A DNA stretch of 64,000 nt from Deltaproteobacteria bacterium. GTDB taxonomy: Bacteria; Myxococcota_A; Bradymonadia; REDH01. A model generated the notes under the pieces. It ran no database searches. It saw only the letters and a program-made list of their open reading frames with translations, and was not told the origin of the DNA. Shown one piece after another: positions 33,969-42,560 of the stretch; within the stretch, counting starts at the first letter, position 1; every line of letters begins with the position of its first letter. The translations under genes were made by a program, and so were the position numbers. The stretch spans positions 1 through 64,000 of the forward strand of contig REDH01000050.1 of assembly GCA_007693585.1 (NCBI GenBank), read 5' to 3'.

Positions 33969-34847
33969 TCAGCGGCGGCGTGTCGTGGTCTCGATGACGA
34001 TGTGCCGGGCGAGGTTCTCTGCGAGACCTTCGCGCAGGTCGTCGAGCGACTCGGGGGAAGCATCGGGCAGGAGCGCGTCAAGGGCGAGGTCGTGGAAGAG
34101 CGCGGCCTGGGTGACAAGGGTCGCCTCGATGCGGACCCCGGGCGCCTCGCCACGTTCGATCCTTCCGGCGAGCGGTCCGCGGACGACGACATCGTCCAGG
34201 ACGAAGTCGAACGCAAGCGTCTCGATCCCTTCGGGAAAGCGCGGGGCCCGCGCCTGGCGGTCGAGGACGGTGCCGCGCAGGCGAACCCGAGGGAGCGTGA
34301 CCTCGACATGGCTCAGGCGTCCACGGTCAAGGTGGCAGGGGCCGTCACACCGGTCGATGTCGACGGATCCGCTTGCCGCCAGGACATCCAGGTCCCCGAC
34401 GCGGTCGGAGAACACGAGCAGGGCCGTGGTGCCCTCCGTTCCTCCGGTGGCGCGGAGTTCGGCCTCGATGTCCTCGTACAGCACGATGATGGCAGGGTTG
34501 TCGACGAGGTGGCAGTGGTCGGCGTGGCAGTTCGTGTATCCGGGCGGGGGGTTGCGCGGGTCGAAGCTCAGTGCCCCCCCGGCATCCAGCGGCCCTGTGT
34601 GGATGGTCGCGTCGCTCACGCCCTCCACAAGGAGAGCGTCGAGACGCACCCGGTAGTTCCGGTTGGTGTCGAGCACCGCCGCGCCCTCCTCGACGGGGGC
34701 GTCGATGCGAGCGTCGAGGGACAGTCCGTCGAACGTTCCCCATGGCTGCCCGTCGTCGAGGGCACAGCCGGGTCCGGCGAGCACGATGAGCGCCAGGGCG
34801 AGACGGGCGGTCGCAGCCGCCGCGCCGCGTGCGGAGGTGCGCGGCAT
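33969..34847 (-). CDS. Probable lipoprotein of the zinc operon, function unknown
   Basis: 292 residues from ATG 34847, 19 bp after the znuA stop; the track start 34898 would overlap znuA. A signal peptide ends in VLAGPGC, an imperfect lipobox, so lipid anchoring is probable but not certain. A Cys/His pair region (TNCHADHCHLVDN) could bind metal. Later strands (LSHVEVTLPRVRLRGTVLD) and the C-terminal LARHIVIETTTRRR show no known domain. Operon position between znuA and the HDHDHD lipoprotein suggests a periplasmic accessory role in metal uptake. Confidence 0.75.
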   Translation of the reverse strand: MPRTSARGAAAATARLALALIVLAGPGCALDDGQPWGTFDGLSLDARIDAPVEEGAAVLDTNRNYRVRLDALLVEGVSDATIHTGPLDAGGALSFDPRNPPPGYTNCHADHCHLVDNPAIIVLYEDIEAELRATGGTEGTTALLVFSDRVGDLDVLAASGSVDIDRCDGPCHLDRGRLSHVEVTLPRVRLRGTVLDRQARAPRFPEGIETLAFDFVLDDVVVRGPLAGRIERGEAPGVRIEATLVTQAALFHDLALDALLPDASPESLDDLREGLAENLARHIVIETTTRRR

Positions 34848-34866
34848 CAGGGCGTCGGGTCGGGGG

Positions 34867-35847
34867 TCAGGAGCGGTCGAGTGCATCATGGAGGGCATCG
34901 GTCATGCGCCGGAGGAAGGAGAGGTAGTCTTCGCCACCGCGGTGGTCGGGGCCGCCCGGGATCACCACGACCTCGCCGCCTGCGAGCTGCGCGAGGCGCT
35001 GGCTCGTGTTGGTGGGGTAGAACTGCTCCTGGAGGATGACCCGCGCTCCGCTGGTTCGCATCCGCTGCAGCACCCGCGACACATGGGCCGGGCTGGGCGG
35101 GATTCCGGGTCTGACCTCCACGGTCTCCACCAGTTCGAGGTCAAGCCAGTCGAGGAGGTAGGTCATGGACTTGTGATAGGTGATCACCTGCCGTTGCGAG
35201 GCGGGCAGGGCGGAGAACCGGCTCCGCTGCTCCCGGGCGAACGATCGCAGTTCGCCGGCGAACCGGGTGGCGTTGTCCGCGAAGGCCTGCGCGTGCTCGG
35301 GAGCTCTTCGCGAGAGCACCTCCACGATGCCTTCCGCGATCCCGGCCGCAGCCCGTGGATCGTTGAGGAAGTGCGGATTGCCACCGGGGTGGAGATCCCC
35401 CATGGACCGGTCGATGGGGCCGTCGGGCACATCGAGGAGCCTCACGAAGCGGGAGACCTCGACGAACCCCTCCCCCCCCACCTGCACCCGGGCATTGCGG
35501 CTGTTCACCTGGAGCTGGGGCAGCCAGCCGACCTCGTACTCGAGGCCGTGGGCGAGGAGCACATCCGCGCGGCTGAGCAGGGAGATGAAGTTGGGCCGGG
35601 CGTCCACGTAGTGGGGGTCCTCGGACGGGGACGCGAGGGCCCGGACGCGCACATGATCTCCCCCGACTTCGGCTGCGATGGCGGCGAGCGCGGGGGTGGT
35701 GGCGACCACCTCGAGGGTGGAGGCGTGGGCGCCACTGGCGGGGATCATGAGCAGAAGCGACGCGATGGCGATGGTGGCCACCTGCCGCAGTGCCCGAGGG
35801 CGTCTGGCGGCGGGCCGTGCGTGTCGTTGTCGGGTTGTGGTGGGCAT
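34867..35847 (-). CDS. znuA: Periplasmic zinc/manganese-binding protein
   Basis: 326 residues with a Tat-free Sec signal peptide ending near ASGAHAS. It matches the cluster A-I solute-binding family (ZnuA/PsaA): STLEVVATTPALAAIAAEVGGDHVRV, the metal-ligand regions DPHYVDARP and GGNPHFLNDP, then HKSMTYLLDWL, VILQEQFYP and a C-terminal GGPD. It lacks the long His-rich loop of E. coli ZnuA; the HDHDHD lipoprotein in the same operon may replace it (inference). It delivers metal to ZnuBC. It lies 57 bp after the outer-membrane barrel gene. Confidence 0.92.
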   Translation of the reverse strand: MPTTTRQRHARPAARRPRALRQVATIAIASLLLMIPASGAHASTLEVVATTPALAAIAAEVGGDHVRVRALASPSEDPHYVDARPNFISLLSRADVLLAHGLEYEVGWLPQLQVNSRNARVQVGGEGFVEVSRFVRLLDVPDGPIDRSMGDLHPGGNPHFLNDPRAAAGIAEGIVEVLSRRAPEHAQAFADNATRFAGELRSFAREQRSRFSALPASQRQVITYHKSMTYLLDWLDLELVETVEVRPGIPPSPAHVSRVLQRMRTSGARVILQEQFYPTNTSQRLAQLAGGEVVVIPGGPDHRGGEDYLSFLRRMTDALHDALDRS

Positions 35848-35904
35848 GGGACGAAGGCTCGTGCGGGGCGAGTGAGGCGGCGGGCCGGGCGGGCGTGCGG
35901 CAGG

Positions 35905-37140
35905 TCAGAACGCGTGTGCTCCATGGGCGCCCACGAGCACCTCGAGGGCGAGGAACGACCCGAAGATGGGGTCCGCGCGCCAGGTGGGCACGTCGACGAA
36001 CGGCTGGAGCCGGATGCGGGAGAAGTGGGACGGGTAGTAGGTGAGCTGCGCGGCCAGGCGGTGCCTTTCTCGATCCTCCTCGGGGTCGAGGGGATCGTCC
36101 TCGACCCCCGACGTGAATTCGTAGCGCAGCCCTGTCTCCCACCGGATCCGGGGCTGCCAGACGAGCTGGGCATAGCCGCCAAGATCCTGCAGGACATCGT
36201 CGGGGACCTGACGGCTGCGGACGAGCCACTCGGTCTGCAGCGAGAGGCTTGCCCGGTTGGCGGACGCGATGGGCCTGTAGCGCAGGTAGAGGTCGGTGCC
36301 GTAGATGGCGGTTCGATTGCCGAGTCCGGACGCGTTGGGCCCGAACTGGGTGGAGAGTCCCCAGAGCAGCGAGGTGCTGTCGGAGAACGGGAAGAACTGG
36401 CGGAGGGCCGAGGTGAACAGGAATTCGGCCGGGGTCCGGAGTTCGATGTTCTCGTTGCCGTAGAATGAGCGTGCACAGCACCCTCCGACGGGATCGGACA
36501 CGGTGGTGAGGACCTCCGCGAACCAGGGGAGGGGGAGCAGCCAGGAGAACTCGATTCCCAGGCCTCGGGATCCTTCGGGACCGAAGAACTTGCCGATCAC
36601 GATGGACTGGTCGACGAAGTGCCACGCGTGGGGGTGGGTGGCGTTGACGCGGCCGAACCGGTGCAGGAACTGTCCGGCGCGCAGTTGCAGGCGACCGGGG
36701 AGGGCGAGCGTGGTGGCGTAGGCTTCTTCCACCTCGACGCCCGCGGCGCTGAACACGAGGTAGGCGTTGAACCGCAGGAACGGGTCGACATTCGACTCGA
36801 TGCCCATCTCCAGCTGCTGGAGGTTGAAGCCGTTGCGGACGGGATCGTGAGCTCCCGTCTGCAGGTGATCGGTGTCGGAGAACCAGGCTCCTGCCACGTC
36901 GAGGATGACGCTGATGTCGGGGTTCATCGACTGGAAGGCTGCTGCCGCTGCGCTGCTCGAGCGGGCTGCGCGCGGGTCATCGTCTTCACGGTCGGCGTCG
37001 GCCTGCAGGGCCTCCAGCAGCAGACGCTCCTCGTCGGGGGCGGGGTCATGCTCGATGGCGGATGCGGCTGGAGCGCCGGTGGCGGTCAGCCACAGGACGA
37101 ACACGGCGGAGAGCAGGCTGCGGGTCGGGGAGGCGATCAT
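35905..37140 (-). CDS. Outer-membrane beta-barrel protein at the head of the zinc operon
   Basis: 411 residues. A signal peptide (about 1-28) is followed by an acidic linker, then alternating-residue strands with aromatic girdles (FNAYLVFSAAGVEVEEAY, LQLRAGQFLHRFGRVNATHPHAWHF, ASLSLQTEWLVRS, RWETGLRYEFTSG) and a C-terminal Phe, all typical of outer-membrane porins of phosphate/zinc type. His residues in the HPHAWHF loop could meet metal. Being the first gene of the znu transcript, it probably lets zinc (or a zinc complex) cross the outer membrane. No TonB box or plug is visible, so it looks porin-like rather than TonB-dependent. Confidence 0.83.
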   Translation of the reverse strand: MIASPTRSLLSAVFVLWLTATGAPAASAIEHDPAPDEERLLLEALQADADREDDDPRAARSSSAAAAAFQSMNPDISVILDVAGAWFSDTDHLQTGAHDPVRNGFNLQQLEMGIESNVDPFLRFNAYLVFSAAGVEVEEAYATTLALPGRLQLRAGQFLHRFGRVNATHPHAWHFVDQSIVIGKFFGPEGSRGLGIEFSWLLPLPWFAEVLTTVSDPVGGCCARSFYGNENIELRTPAEFLFTSALRQFFPFSDSTSLLWGLSTQFGPNASGLGNRTAIYGTDLYLRYRPIASANRASLSLQTEWLVRSRQVPDDVLQDLGGYAQLVWQPRIRWETGLRYEFTSGVEDDPLDPEEDRERHRLAAQLTYYPSHFSRIRLQPFVDVPTWRADPIFGSFLALEVLVGAHGAHAF

Positions 37141-37377
37141 CCACCGGGGGGAGTATCGGGGGGAGGGGCCGCTCGTCGACGCAGGGCGACATTCGGCGGA
37201 CTTGTGTGCATCCGGGAGGGTCCGTTGATCATCGCAGTGGACGGGGGACTGCCGATCGGCACCCCGGTCGCTGTTGCGACATTCTTGCGGAAAGGGCAGG
37301 TGCTGTCCAGAGCGCGTGTTGCAGTGGCGTGCGAGAGCGAATCATTCGGAGGCTGTTGCACAGCCGGGGAGGAGACC
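37141..37377. promoter_or_regulatory. Divergent promoter region, znu operon / esterase-photolyase operon
   Basis: A 237-bp gap between divergent starts. Transcription of both operons must start here. No clear Zur-type palindrome or sigma70 pair could be made out. GGGGAGGAG at 37366-37374 is the ribosome-binding site of the plus-strand gene. Confidence 0.45.
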
Positions 37378-38895
37378 ATGGGTGTTCACGGGAAGACGGA
37401 CGGCAGGAGACAGCGGGGCCGCGTGCATCGCGGGGTGCGGGTGGGGGCTTGGGTGTCCGGTGTGCTGCTCGGGTTTCTTCTTCTGGCGTCCGGTTGCGGG
37501 TCGGACGATGGTGCAGAGGCGGTCGAATCCGAGTCGACGGTGTCGTCGACGGAGGCCGGGAGCGACCCGGGGAGCGCCGAGACGACGTGGACACCGAGCG
37601 GGCCGTGGCCTCCCTACGGGGTGGCGGTGGAGCTGGCGGGCCGCGCGCCCGCGCCGGAGTGTGCGGCGCTGGCCGCGCCGGGGCCGTACGGCGTGGGGGT
37701 TCGGCGGATCGAGGTGTCGGGGGTGGAGGCGGAGATCTGGTATCCGTCGGATGTTCGGCCGTCCGGGGAGGCGCGCTGGGATTTCTACGACATGCGGGAG
37801 TGGTTGCCGGAGGCGGAGCGGGAGAAGATCCCGGATGCGGAGGCGCCGCTGGTGATGACACCGGCGTTGCGGGATGCGCCGGTGGCGTCGGAGGGAACGT
37901 TTCCGCTGTTGCTGTTCAGCCACGGCTTCGCGGCGTTTCGCTTCCAGTCGACGTACTGGACGACGCACATGGCGTCGCACGGCTTCGTGGTGGCGTCGGT
38001 GGATCACCCGGCGCGGTATCTCCGGTCGATGCTGGCCTTCGATTTCTCGCAGCGCAACCGGACGCTGAGGCAGCTTCTCGATGAGGTCACGAGCATCGCG
38101 TCGGCGCCCGGCGATCCGCTGGAGGGGCGGATCGACCTGGAGCGCGTGGCGGTGTCGGGGCACTCGGCGGGAGGCAACGATGCCGCGAACGCGCTGGCGG
38201 ATCCGGAGGTTCGTGCGGGGGTGTTGTTCACGCCGGCGGGTGCGCCCCGTGGCGACACGTCGGACACGCTGGCGCTGGTGTTCGCGGGCAGCGCGGACCG
38301 GACGACACCGCCGGAGCGGGTGTGGAACACGTATGCGGGTCTCCAGGGGCTGCGGTGGTGGCTGAACATCGAGAACGCCGGGCATCTGGCGTTCTCGGAC
38401 CTGTGTCTCATCGGCGAGGACGACGGGGGTCTGGCGGGCCTGGCGGCCCGGTACGGGGTCAGTCGGGCGGACCTGTTCGCGGATCTGGCGAGTGACGGGT
38501 GCACGGAGGATGACCTGCCGGCGGCGGACTCGTGGGCGCTGCAGCGGCATGCGGGTGCGGTCTTCCTTCGCGATGTGCTCGAGGTGCCGGGGGCGGAGCC
38601 GTTCGACCTCGATGCGATCGTGGCGTGCTTTGGCGGCCTGGTGGCGGAGGCGGAGGGTCCGACCGGCCCGGGGGAGCTTCCGGAGCCGTCGGAGCAGCCC
38701 GGTGGATCGGGTGGGGATTCCGGATCCGATCCCGGGGAGTCGGGCGAGCCGACGGAGGAGGCTGGTGGCTCGGGCGAGCTTCCGGTGCCGACGGAAGAGC
38801 CCGGCGATTCGGGTGCGGGCTCCGGGGCCGGGGAGGGCACGGAAGCGGGGGACGCGGCGGGTGAGGAGGGAGCCGGGTCGGGGACGGGAACCTGA
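37378..38895 (+). CDS. Lipoprotein alpha/beta hydrolase (PAF-acetylhydrolase/chlorophyllase-like)
   Basis: 505 residues. The signal peptide ends in LLLASGC (Cys40), and ATG 37378 has a strong GGGGAGGAG site; the longer track ORF is upstream noise. An alpha/beta-hydrolase fold follows: LLFSHGFAAFRFQS (oxyanion region), nucleophile elbow VSGHSAGGND (Ser263) and a late His in NAGHLAFSDLC. The arrangement resembles platelet-activating-factor acetylhydrolase or chlorophyllase-type esterases. The last 80 residues are a Gly/Ser/Pro/Glu tail with repeats (EEPGDSG, EEAGGSG), probably an extended spacer. Its stop overlaps the photolyase start by one base (TGATG). Confidence 0.85.
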   Translation: MGVHGKTDGRRQRGRVHRGVRVGAWVSGVLLGFLLLASGCGSDDGAEAVESESTVSSTEAGSDPGSAETTWTPSGPWPPYGVAVELAGRAPAPECAALAAPGPYGVGVRRIEVSGVEAEIWYPSDVRPSGEARWDFYDMREWLPEAEREKIPDAEAPLVMTPALRDAPVASEGTFPLLLFSHGFAAFRFQSTYWTTHMASHGFVVASVDHPARYLRSMLAFDFSQRNRTLRQLLDEVTSIASAPGDPLEGRIDLERVAVSGHSAGGNDAANALADPEVRAGVLFTPAGAPRGDTSDTLALVFAGSADRTTPPERVWNTYAGLQGLRWWLNIENAGHLAFSDLCLIGEDDGGLAGLAARYGVSRADLFADLASDGCTEDDLPAADSWALQRHAGAVFLRDVLEVPGAEPFDLDAIVACFGGLVAEAEGPTGPGELPEPSEQPGGSGGDSGSDPGESGEPTEEAGGSGELPVPTEEPGDSGAGSGAGEGTEAGDAAGEEGAGSGTGT

Positions 38896-40340
38896 TGGCG
38901 GAGCTGTCGATCGTCTGGTTCCGGGGGGATCTGCGGCTGGACGACCATCCGGCCCTGTGCGCGGGGGTGAAGCGTGGAGCCGTGTTGCCGCTCTACGTGC
39001 TGGAGCCCTGCGACGCGGCGGGGGGGTGGCCACCGGGGGGGGCGTCGCGGTGGTGGCTGCACCACAGTCTGGCGTCGCTGTCGTCGGATCTGGAGCGGCT
39101 GGGATCGCCGCTGGTGCTTCGGCGGGGGAGGGCGCTCGAGGTCCTGGAGGATGTGGTCGGGAGCTCGGGGGCGACCGCGGTCTTCTGGAACCGTCGGTAT
39201 GATCCGGCGGGGGTGGCGGTGGATCGGGGGGTGAAGGCGGCGCTGAAGGCGCGGGGTCTGGAGGTGCGTTCGTTTCGGGGTGGTGTGTTGTGGGAGCCCT
39301 GGGAGGTGGAGACGAAGGGGGGCGATCCGTATCGGGTGTTCACGCCCTTTCATCGGCGGATCATCGAGCAGGAGCGTGAGGACGAGCCGCTGGAGGCTCC
39401 GGCCGCCGCGGTGGCTCCGGAGCTCGCGGTGCGGGGGGACGCGCTGGAGGAGCTGGGCCTGTTGCCGCGGCTGGACTGGGCGGACGGATTCGGGGCGCGC
39501 TGGGTTCCGGGGGAGGGGGGAGCGCGGGAGAAGTTGGAGCGTTTCCTGGACGATTCGGTGAATGGGTATGGGGAGCGTCGTGATCGCCCGGACGTGCGGG
39601 GGACCAGCCGGTTGAGCCCGCACCTGCGGCACGGGGAGATCTCGCCGAGGCGCGTGAGACGGGCGGTTCGGGACGCGCTCGGCGGGGGGGGGAGCGCGAA
39701 GGATCATCGGCACTTTCTGCGGGAGATCGCCTGGCGGGAGTTCGCGTGGCACCTGCTGTACCACTTTCCGAAGACGCCGGACGAGCCGTTGCGTCCGGAG
39801 TATGCGTCGTTTCCGTGGACGCGGGACGAGGCGCTGCTGGAGGCGTGGAAGCGGGGGCGGACGGGATACCCGCTCGTGGATGCGGGGATGCGCGAGCTGT
39901 GGGCGACGGGGTGGATGCACAACCGGGTGCGGATGCTCGTGGCGTCCTTCCTGGTGAAGCACCTGCTGCAGCCGTGGCAGGAGGGTGCGCGGTGGTTCTG
40001 GGACACGCTGGTGGACGCGGATCTGGCGAACAACACGCTGGGGTGGCAGTGGGCTGCGGGATGCGGGGCGGATGCGGCGCCCTACTTCCGGGTGTTCAAC
40101 CCGACGCTGCAGGCGCGGAAGTTCGATCCGGAGGGGGCGTACATCGCGCGGTGGGTTCCGGAGCTCGCGGGGCTTGCGCCGGGGCACCGCCACGCGCCCT
40201 TCGAGGCGCCCGAGGCGTGTCTTCGGGAGGCGGGGGTGGTGCTCGGCGAGACGTATCCGGCGCCGTTGATCGCGCATCAGGAGGGGCGGGCGCGTGCACT
40301 GGATGCGTGGGAGCGGTTCCGGGAGCGGGGGCAGGGATAG
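38895..40340 (+). CDS. phrB: Deoxyribodipyrimidine photolyase
   Basis: 481 residues, typical of class I CPD photolyases, which use blue light, FADH- and an antenna to split pyrimidine dimers in DNA. Signatures: IVWFRGDLRLDDHPAL at the N-terminus, TSRLSPHLRHGEISPRRV, the FAD-site helices REIAWREFAWHLLYHFP and TGYPLVDAGMRELWATGWMHNRVRM, then WQWAAGCGADAAPYFRVFNP. The Trp residues for electron transfer to FAD are present in this region. It is translationally coupled to the esterase and followed 31 bp later by the FAD oxidoreductase, so the four genes 37.4-42.4 kb look like one operon. Confidence 0.95.
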   Translation: MAELSIVWFRGDLRLDDHPALCAGVKRGAVLPLYVLEPCDAAGGWPPGGASRWWLHHSLASLSSDLERLGSPLVLRRGRALEVLEDVVGSSGATAVFWNRRYDPAGVAVDRGVKAALKARGLEVRSFRGGVLWEPWEVETKGGDPYRVFTPFHRRIIEQEREDEPLEAPAAAVAPELAVRGDALEELGLLPRLDWADGFGARWVPGEGGAREKLERFLDDSVNGYGERRDRPDVRGTSRLSPHLRHGEISPRRVRRAVRDALGGGGSAKDHRHFLREIAWREFAWHLLYHFPKTPDEPLRPEYASFPWTRDEALLEAWKRGRTGYPLVDAGMRELWATGWMHNRVRMLVASFLVKHLLQPWQEGARWFWDTLVDADLANNTLGWQWAAGCGADAAPYFRVFNPTLQARKFDPEGAYIARWVPELAGLAPGHRHAPFEAPEACLREAGVVLGETYPAPLIAHQEGRARALDAWERFRERGQG

Positions 40341-40371
40341 AGTGGGCGGTGGGCATGACGGGGAGCTGAGG

Positions 40372-41616
40372 ATGACGAGGAGATCGGACGTGGTCGTGGT
40401 GGGTGCGGGCCTGGCGGGTCTGCGCTGTGCGCAGGTGCTGCGGCAAGCGGGTCTGGATGTGGTCGTTCTGGAGGCGGCGGACGCGGTCGGGGGCCGTGTG
40501 CGGACGGACGTGGTGGAGGGGTTTCGGCTCGATCGGGGCTTTCAGGTGCTTCTGACCGCGTATCCGGAAGCTTCGCGTGCGCTGGACCTGGGGGCGCTGG
40601 ACCTGCGCACGTTCGCGCCCGGGGCGATGGTGCGCACGGAGGGTCGGTTCGTGCGGGTCTCCGATCCGTTTCGGTCACCGGCGCGGGCGGTCGAGACGCT
40701 TCTGGCGCCGGTGGGTACGCTGGGGGACAAGTGGCGTGTCGCACGGCTTCGTCTGGCGGTGATGCGGGGATCCGCGGAGGGGTTGCTGGCGGGCCCCGAT
40801 CGGACGACGGCCGAGGAGCTGGACGAACTGGGCTTCAGCGAGCGGATGCGCGAGCGGTTCCTTCGACCCTTCTACGGGGGCATCTTTCTGGAGGATGGGC
40901 TCACGACGACGGCGCGGATGTTCCGGTACACGTTCCGGATGTTTTCGGAGGGGAAGGCGGCGGTGCCGGCGCTGGGCATGGGCGAGATCCCGTCGCAGAT
41001 TGCGGCGGGTCTGCCGGCGGGGGCGGTTCGTCCGGGGGTGCGGGTGGAGGCGGTGACGGGTGGCGAGGTGGTGGCGGAAGGCGGCGAGCGTCTGGCTGCG
41101 GATCATGTGGTGGTGGCGACGGATCAGGACGCCGCCTCGCGGTTGCTTCCCGGCGAGGTGGAGGCTCGGCCGTGGCGCGGGACGGTGTGCGTGTACTTCG
41201 ATGCTCCGGTGCCACCGATGGAGGAGCCGCTGCTGTTGCTGAACGGCGAGGGAGGGGGGCCGGTGAACAGCCTGTGCGTGCCGACGGTGCTGTCACCGGA
41301 GCTGGCCCCTCGGGGCCGGACGCTGGTGTCGGTGTCGCTGCGAAGCGGCTCGCCTGCGGACGAGGCGGTGGAGGCGCAGTTGCGGGACTGGTTCGGGGGC
41401 GTGGTGGATGGCTGGCGGCGTCTGTCGGTCGTCCGCGTGCCGGAGGCGCTGCCGGCGCAGGAGGTGGGGATGCTCCAACCGCCGTCGCGTGCTCTTCGGA
41501 CGGCGTCGGGGGTGTGGGTGGCGGGGGACCATCTGGCGCAGTCCTCGATCCAGGGAGCGCTGCACAGTGGTCGGCGAGTGGCGGAGGCGATTCTCGAGGC
41601 CGGGGGGAAGTCGTGA
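40372..41616 (+). CDS. FAD-dependent amine oxidase/phytoene desaturase-like protein
   Basis: 414 residues. N-terminal dinucleotide-binding motif VVVVGAGLAGLRCAQVL followed by LEAADAVGGRVRTD is typical of the flavin amine oxidase and carotenoid desaturase superfamily; the C-terminal FAD contact reads GVWVAGDHLAQSSIQGALHSG. It may act on carotenoids or other lipids, and the photolyase next door supports a light-protection link, but the substrate is not known. ATG 40372 was chosen as the start of the Rossmann strand; the track start at 40294 is inside phrB. Its stop overlaps the next start as GTGA. Confidence 0.85.
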   Translation: MTRRSDVVVVGAGLAGLRCAQVLRQAGLDVVVLEAADAVGGRVRTDVVEGFRLDRGFQVLLTAYPEASRALDLGALDLRTFAPGAMVRTEGRFVRVSDPFRSPARAVETLLAPVGTLGDKWRVARLRLAVMRGSAEGLLAGPDRTTAEELDELGFSERMRERFLRPFYGGIFLEDGLTTTARMFRYTFRMFSEGKAAVPALGMGEIPSQIAAGLPAGAVRPGVRVEAVTGGEVVAEGGERLAADHVVVATDQDAASRLLPGEVEARPWRGTVCVYFDAPVPPMEEPLLLLNGEGGGPVNSLCVPTVLSPELAPRGRTLVSVSLRSGSPADEAVEAQLRDWFGGVVDGWRRLSVVRVPEALPAQEVGMLQPPSRALRTASGVWVAGDHLAQSSIQGALHSGRRVAEAILEAGGKS

Positions 41617-42413
41617 GTGGTATGGCGGTCGGTCCCGGGGCGGGGGTGCATGTGCACCGGTTTGGCTCGGTCGCGGACGGGTCACCGGCGGTGGGCCTCC
41701 ACGGGTGGGGCGGGACGCATGAGACGTTCGCTCCCCTGGTGCCGCATCTGCCGGTGCATCGAGGGCTCGTATGCCCCGATCTGCCTGGCTATGGTCGTTC
41801 CGATGAGCCGGCGGCGTGGGCGTGGGAGGCCGTGGCGCGGGCGACGCACGCGGCGCTGGTCGAGGCCGGGGTGCGGGAGGGCGCGGAGGTGGTCGGGAGC
41901 TGCAGCGGGGCGCTGCTCGCGCTCGAGATCGGTCGCCTGCGCCCCGGGTTCTTCGGTCGGCTGGTGTTGGTGGATCCGTTCGCGTGGATGCCCTGGTACT
42001 TCCGGCTCTTCACCTGGCCGCTGCTGGGGCCGGTCGCGTACTGGACGGCGTTCGAGAACCCCGTCGGGCGCTGGATCACGAACGGTGCGCTGGCACAGCG
42101 TCGGGCTGCGGGGACGGACATGACGGGGTCGTTCGCCGAGCAGCGCTCCGGGACGACGCTGGCGTACCTGCGCATGCTTCGTCGCCTTCAGGGGCCGGCT
42201 CACTTCCGGGGGGTGGCGGGGGACATCGTGATCGTGCACGGGGAGCGCACCTTCTCCGCGGTGCGTGCGGGTCTGGATGCGTGGCGCAGGGCGCTTCCGG
42301 TCCGGGTTGTTGTGGAGGCGCCCGGCGCGGGCCATCTTCCCATCATGGAGGCACCCTCGCTGCTGTCGTCGCTGTTGTGGGAGGAGACTGCGGGGGTACG
42401 GGCCGGGTCTTGA
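41613..42413 (+). CDS. Alpha/beta hydrolase with Cys in the nucleophile elbow
   Basis: 266 residues from GTG 41613, which overlaps the previous stop (GTGA); ATG 41622 is possible. Alpha/beta-hydrolase order is intact: oxyanion motif HGWGGTHE (about 30-37), PDLPGYGRSDEP, nucleophile elbow VVGSCSGALL, and late IVHGERTF and GAGHLPIMEAP with the catalytic His. In GxSxG the middle residue is normally Ser; here it is Cys97 (G-S-C-S-G). Cys in this place is known in dienelactone hydrolases (GYCxGG). It may therefore be an unusual hydrolase or a binding protein. Last gene of the esterase-photolyase group. Confidence 0.83.
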   Translation: MSGMAVGPGAGVHVHRFGSVADGSPAVGLHGWGGTHETFAPLVPHLPVHRGLVCPDLPGYGRSDEPAAWAWEAVARATHAALVEAGVREGAEVVGSCSGALLALEIGRLRPGFFGRLVLVDPFAWMPWYFRLFTWPLLGPVAYWTAFENPVGRWITNGALAQRRAAGTDMTGSFAEQRSGTTLAYLRMLRRLQGPAHFRGVAGDIVIVHGERTFSAVRAGLDAWRRALPVRVVVEAPGAGHLPIMEAPSLLSSLLWEETAGVRAGS

Positions 42414-42437
42414 CGCCAACGTCGAGGTGTCTAGGCT
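42410..42437 (+). promoter_or_regulatory. Possible sigma70-like promoter for ectABC
   Basis: TTGACG (42410-42415, overlapping the stop of the hydrolase gene) and TAGGCT (42432-42437) are 16 bp apart. The leader to ectA would be about 115 nt and contains a 6-bp hairpin GCGAGC-gctgt-GCTCGC at 42463-42479. The -10 match is poor, so this is tentative. Confidence 0.3.
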
Positions 42438-42560
42438 CGCGGGGTGAGGTGTTCAGGCCATCGCGAGCGCTGTGCTCGCACGCCCCTTCTGTTCGGGGGC
42501 CCGCCCACGCCCTGGGTGGTTCGACCTGTGCACCAACATTTCCCTACGCCCAATCGAACC

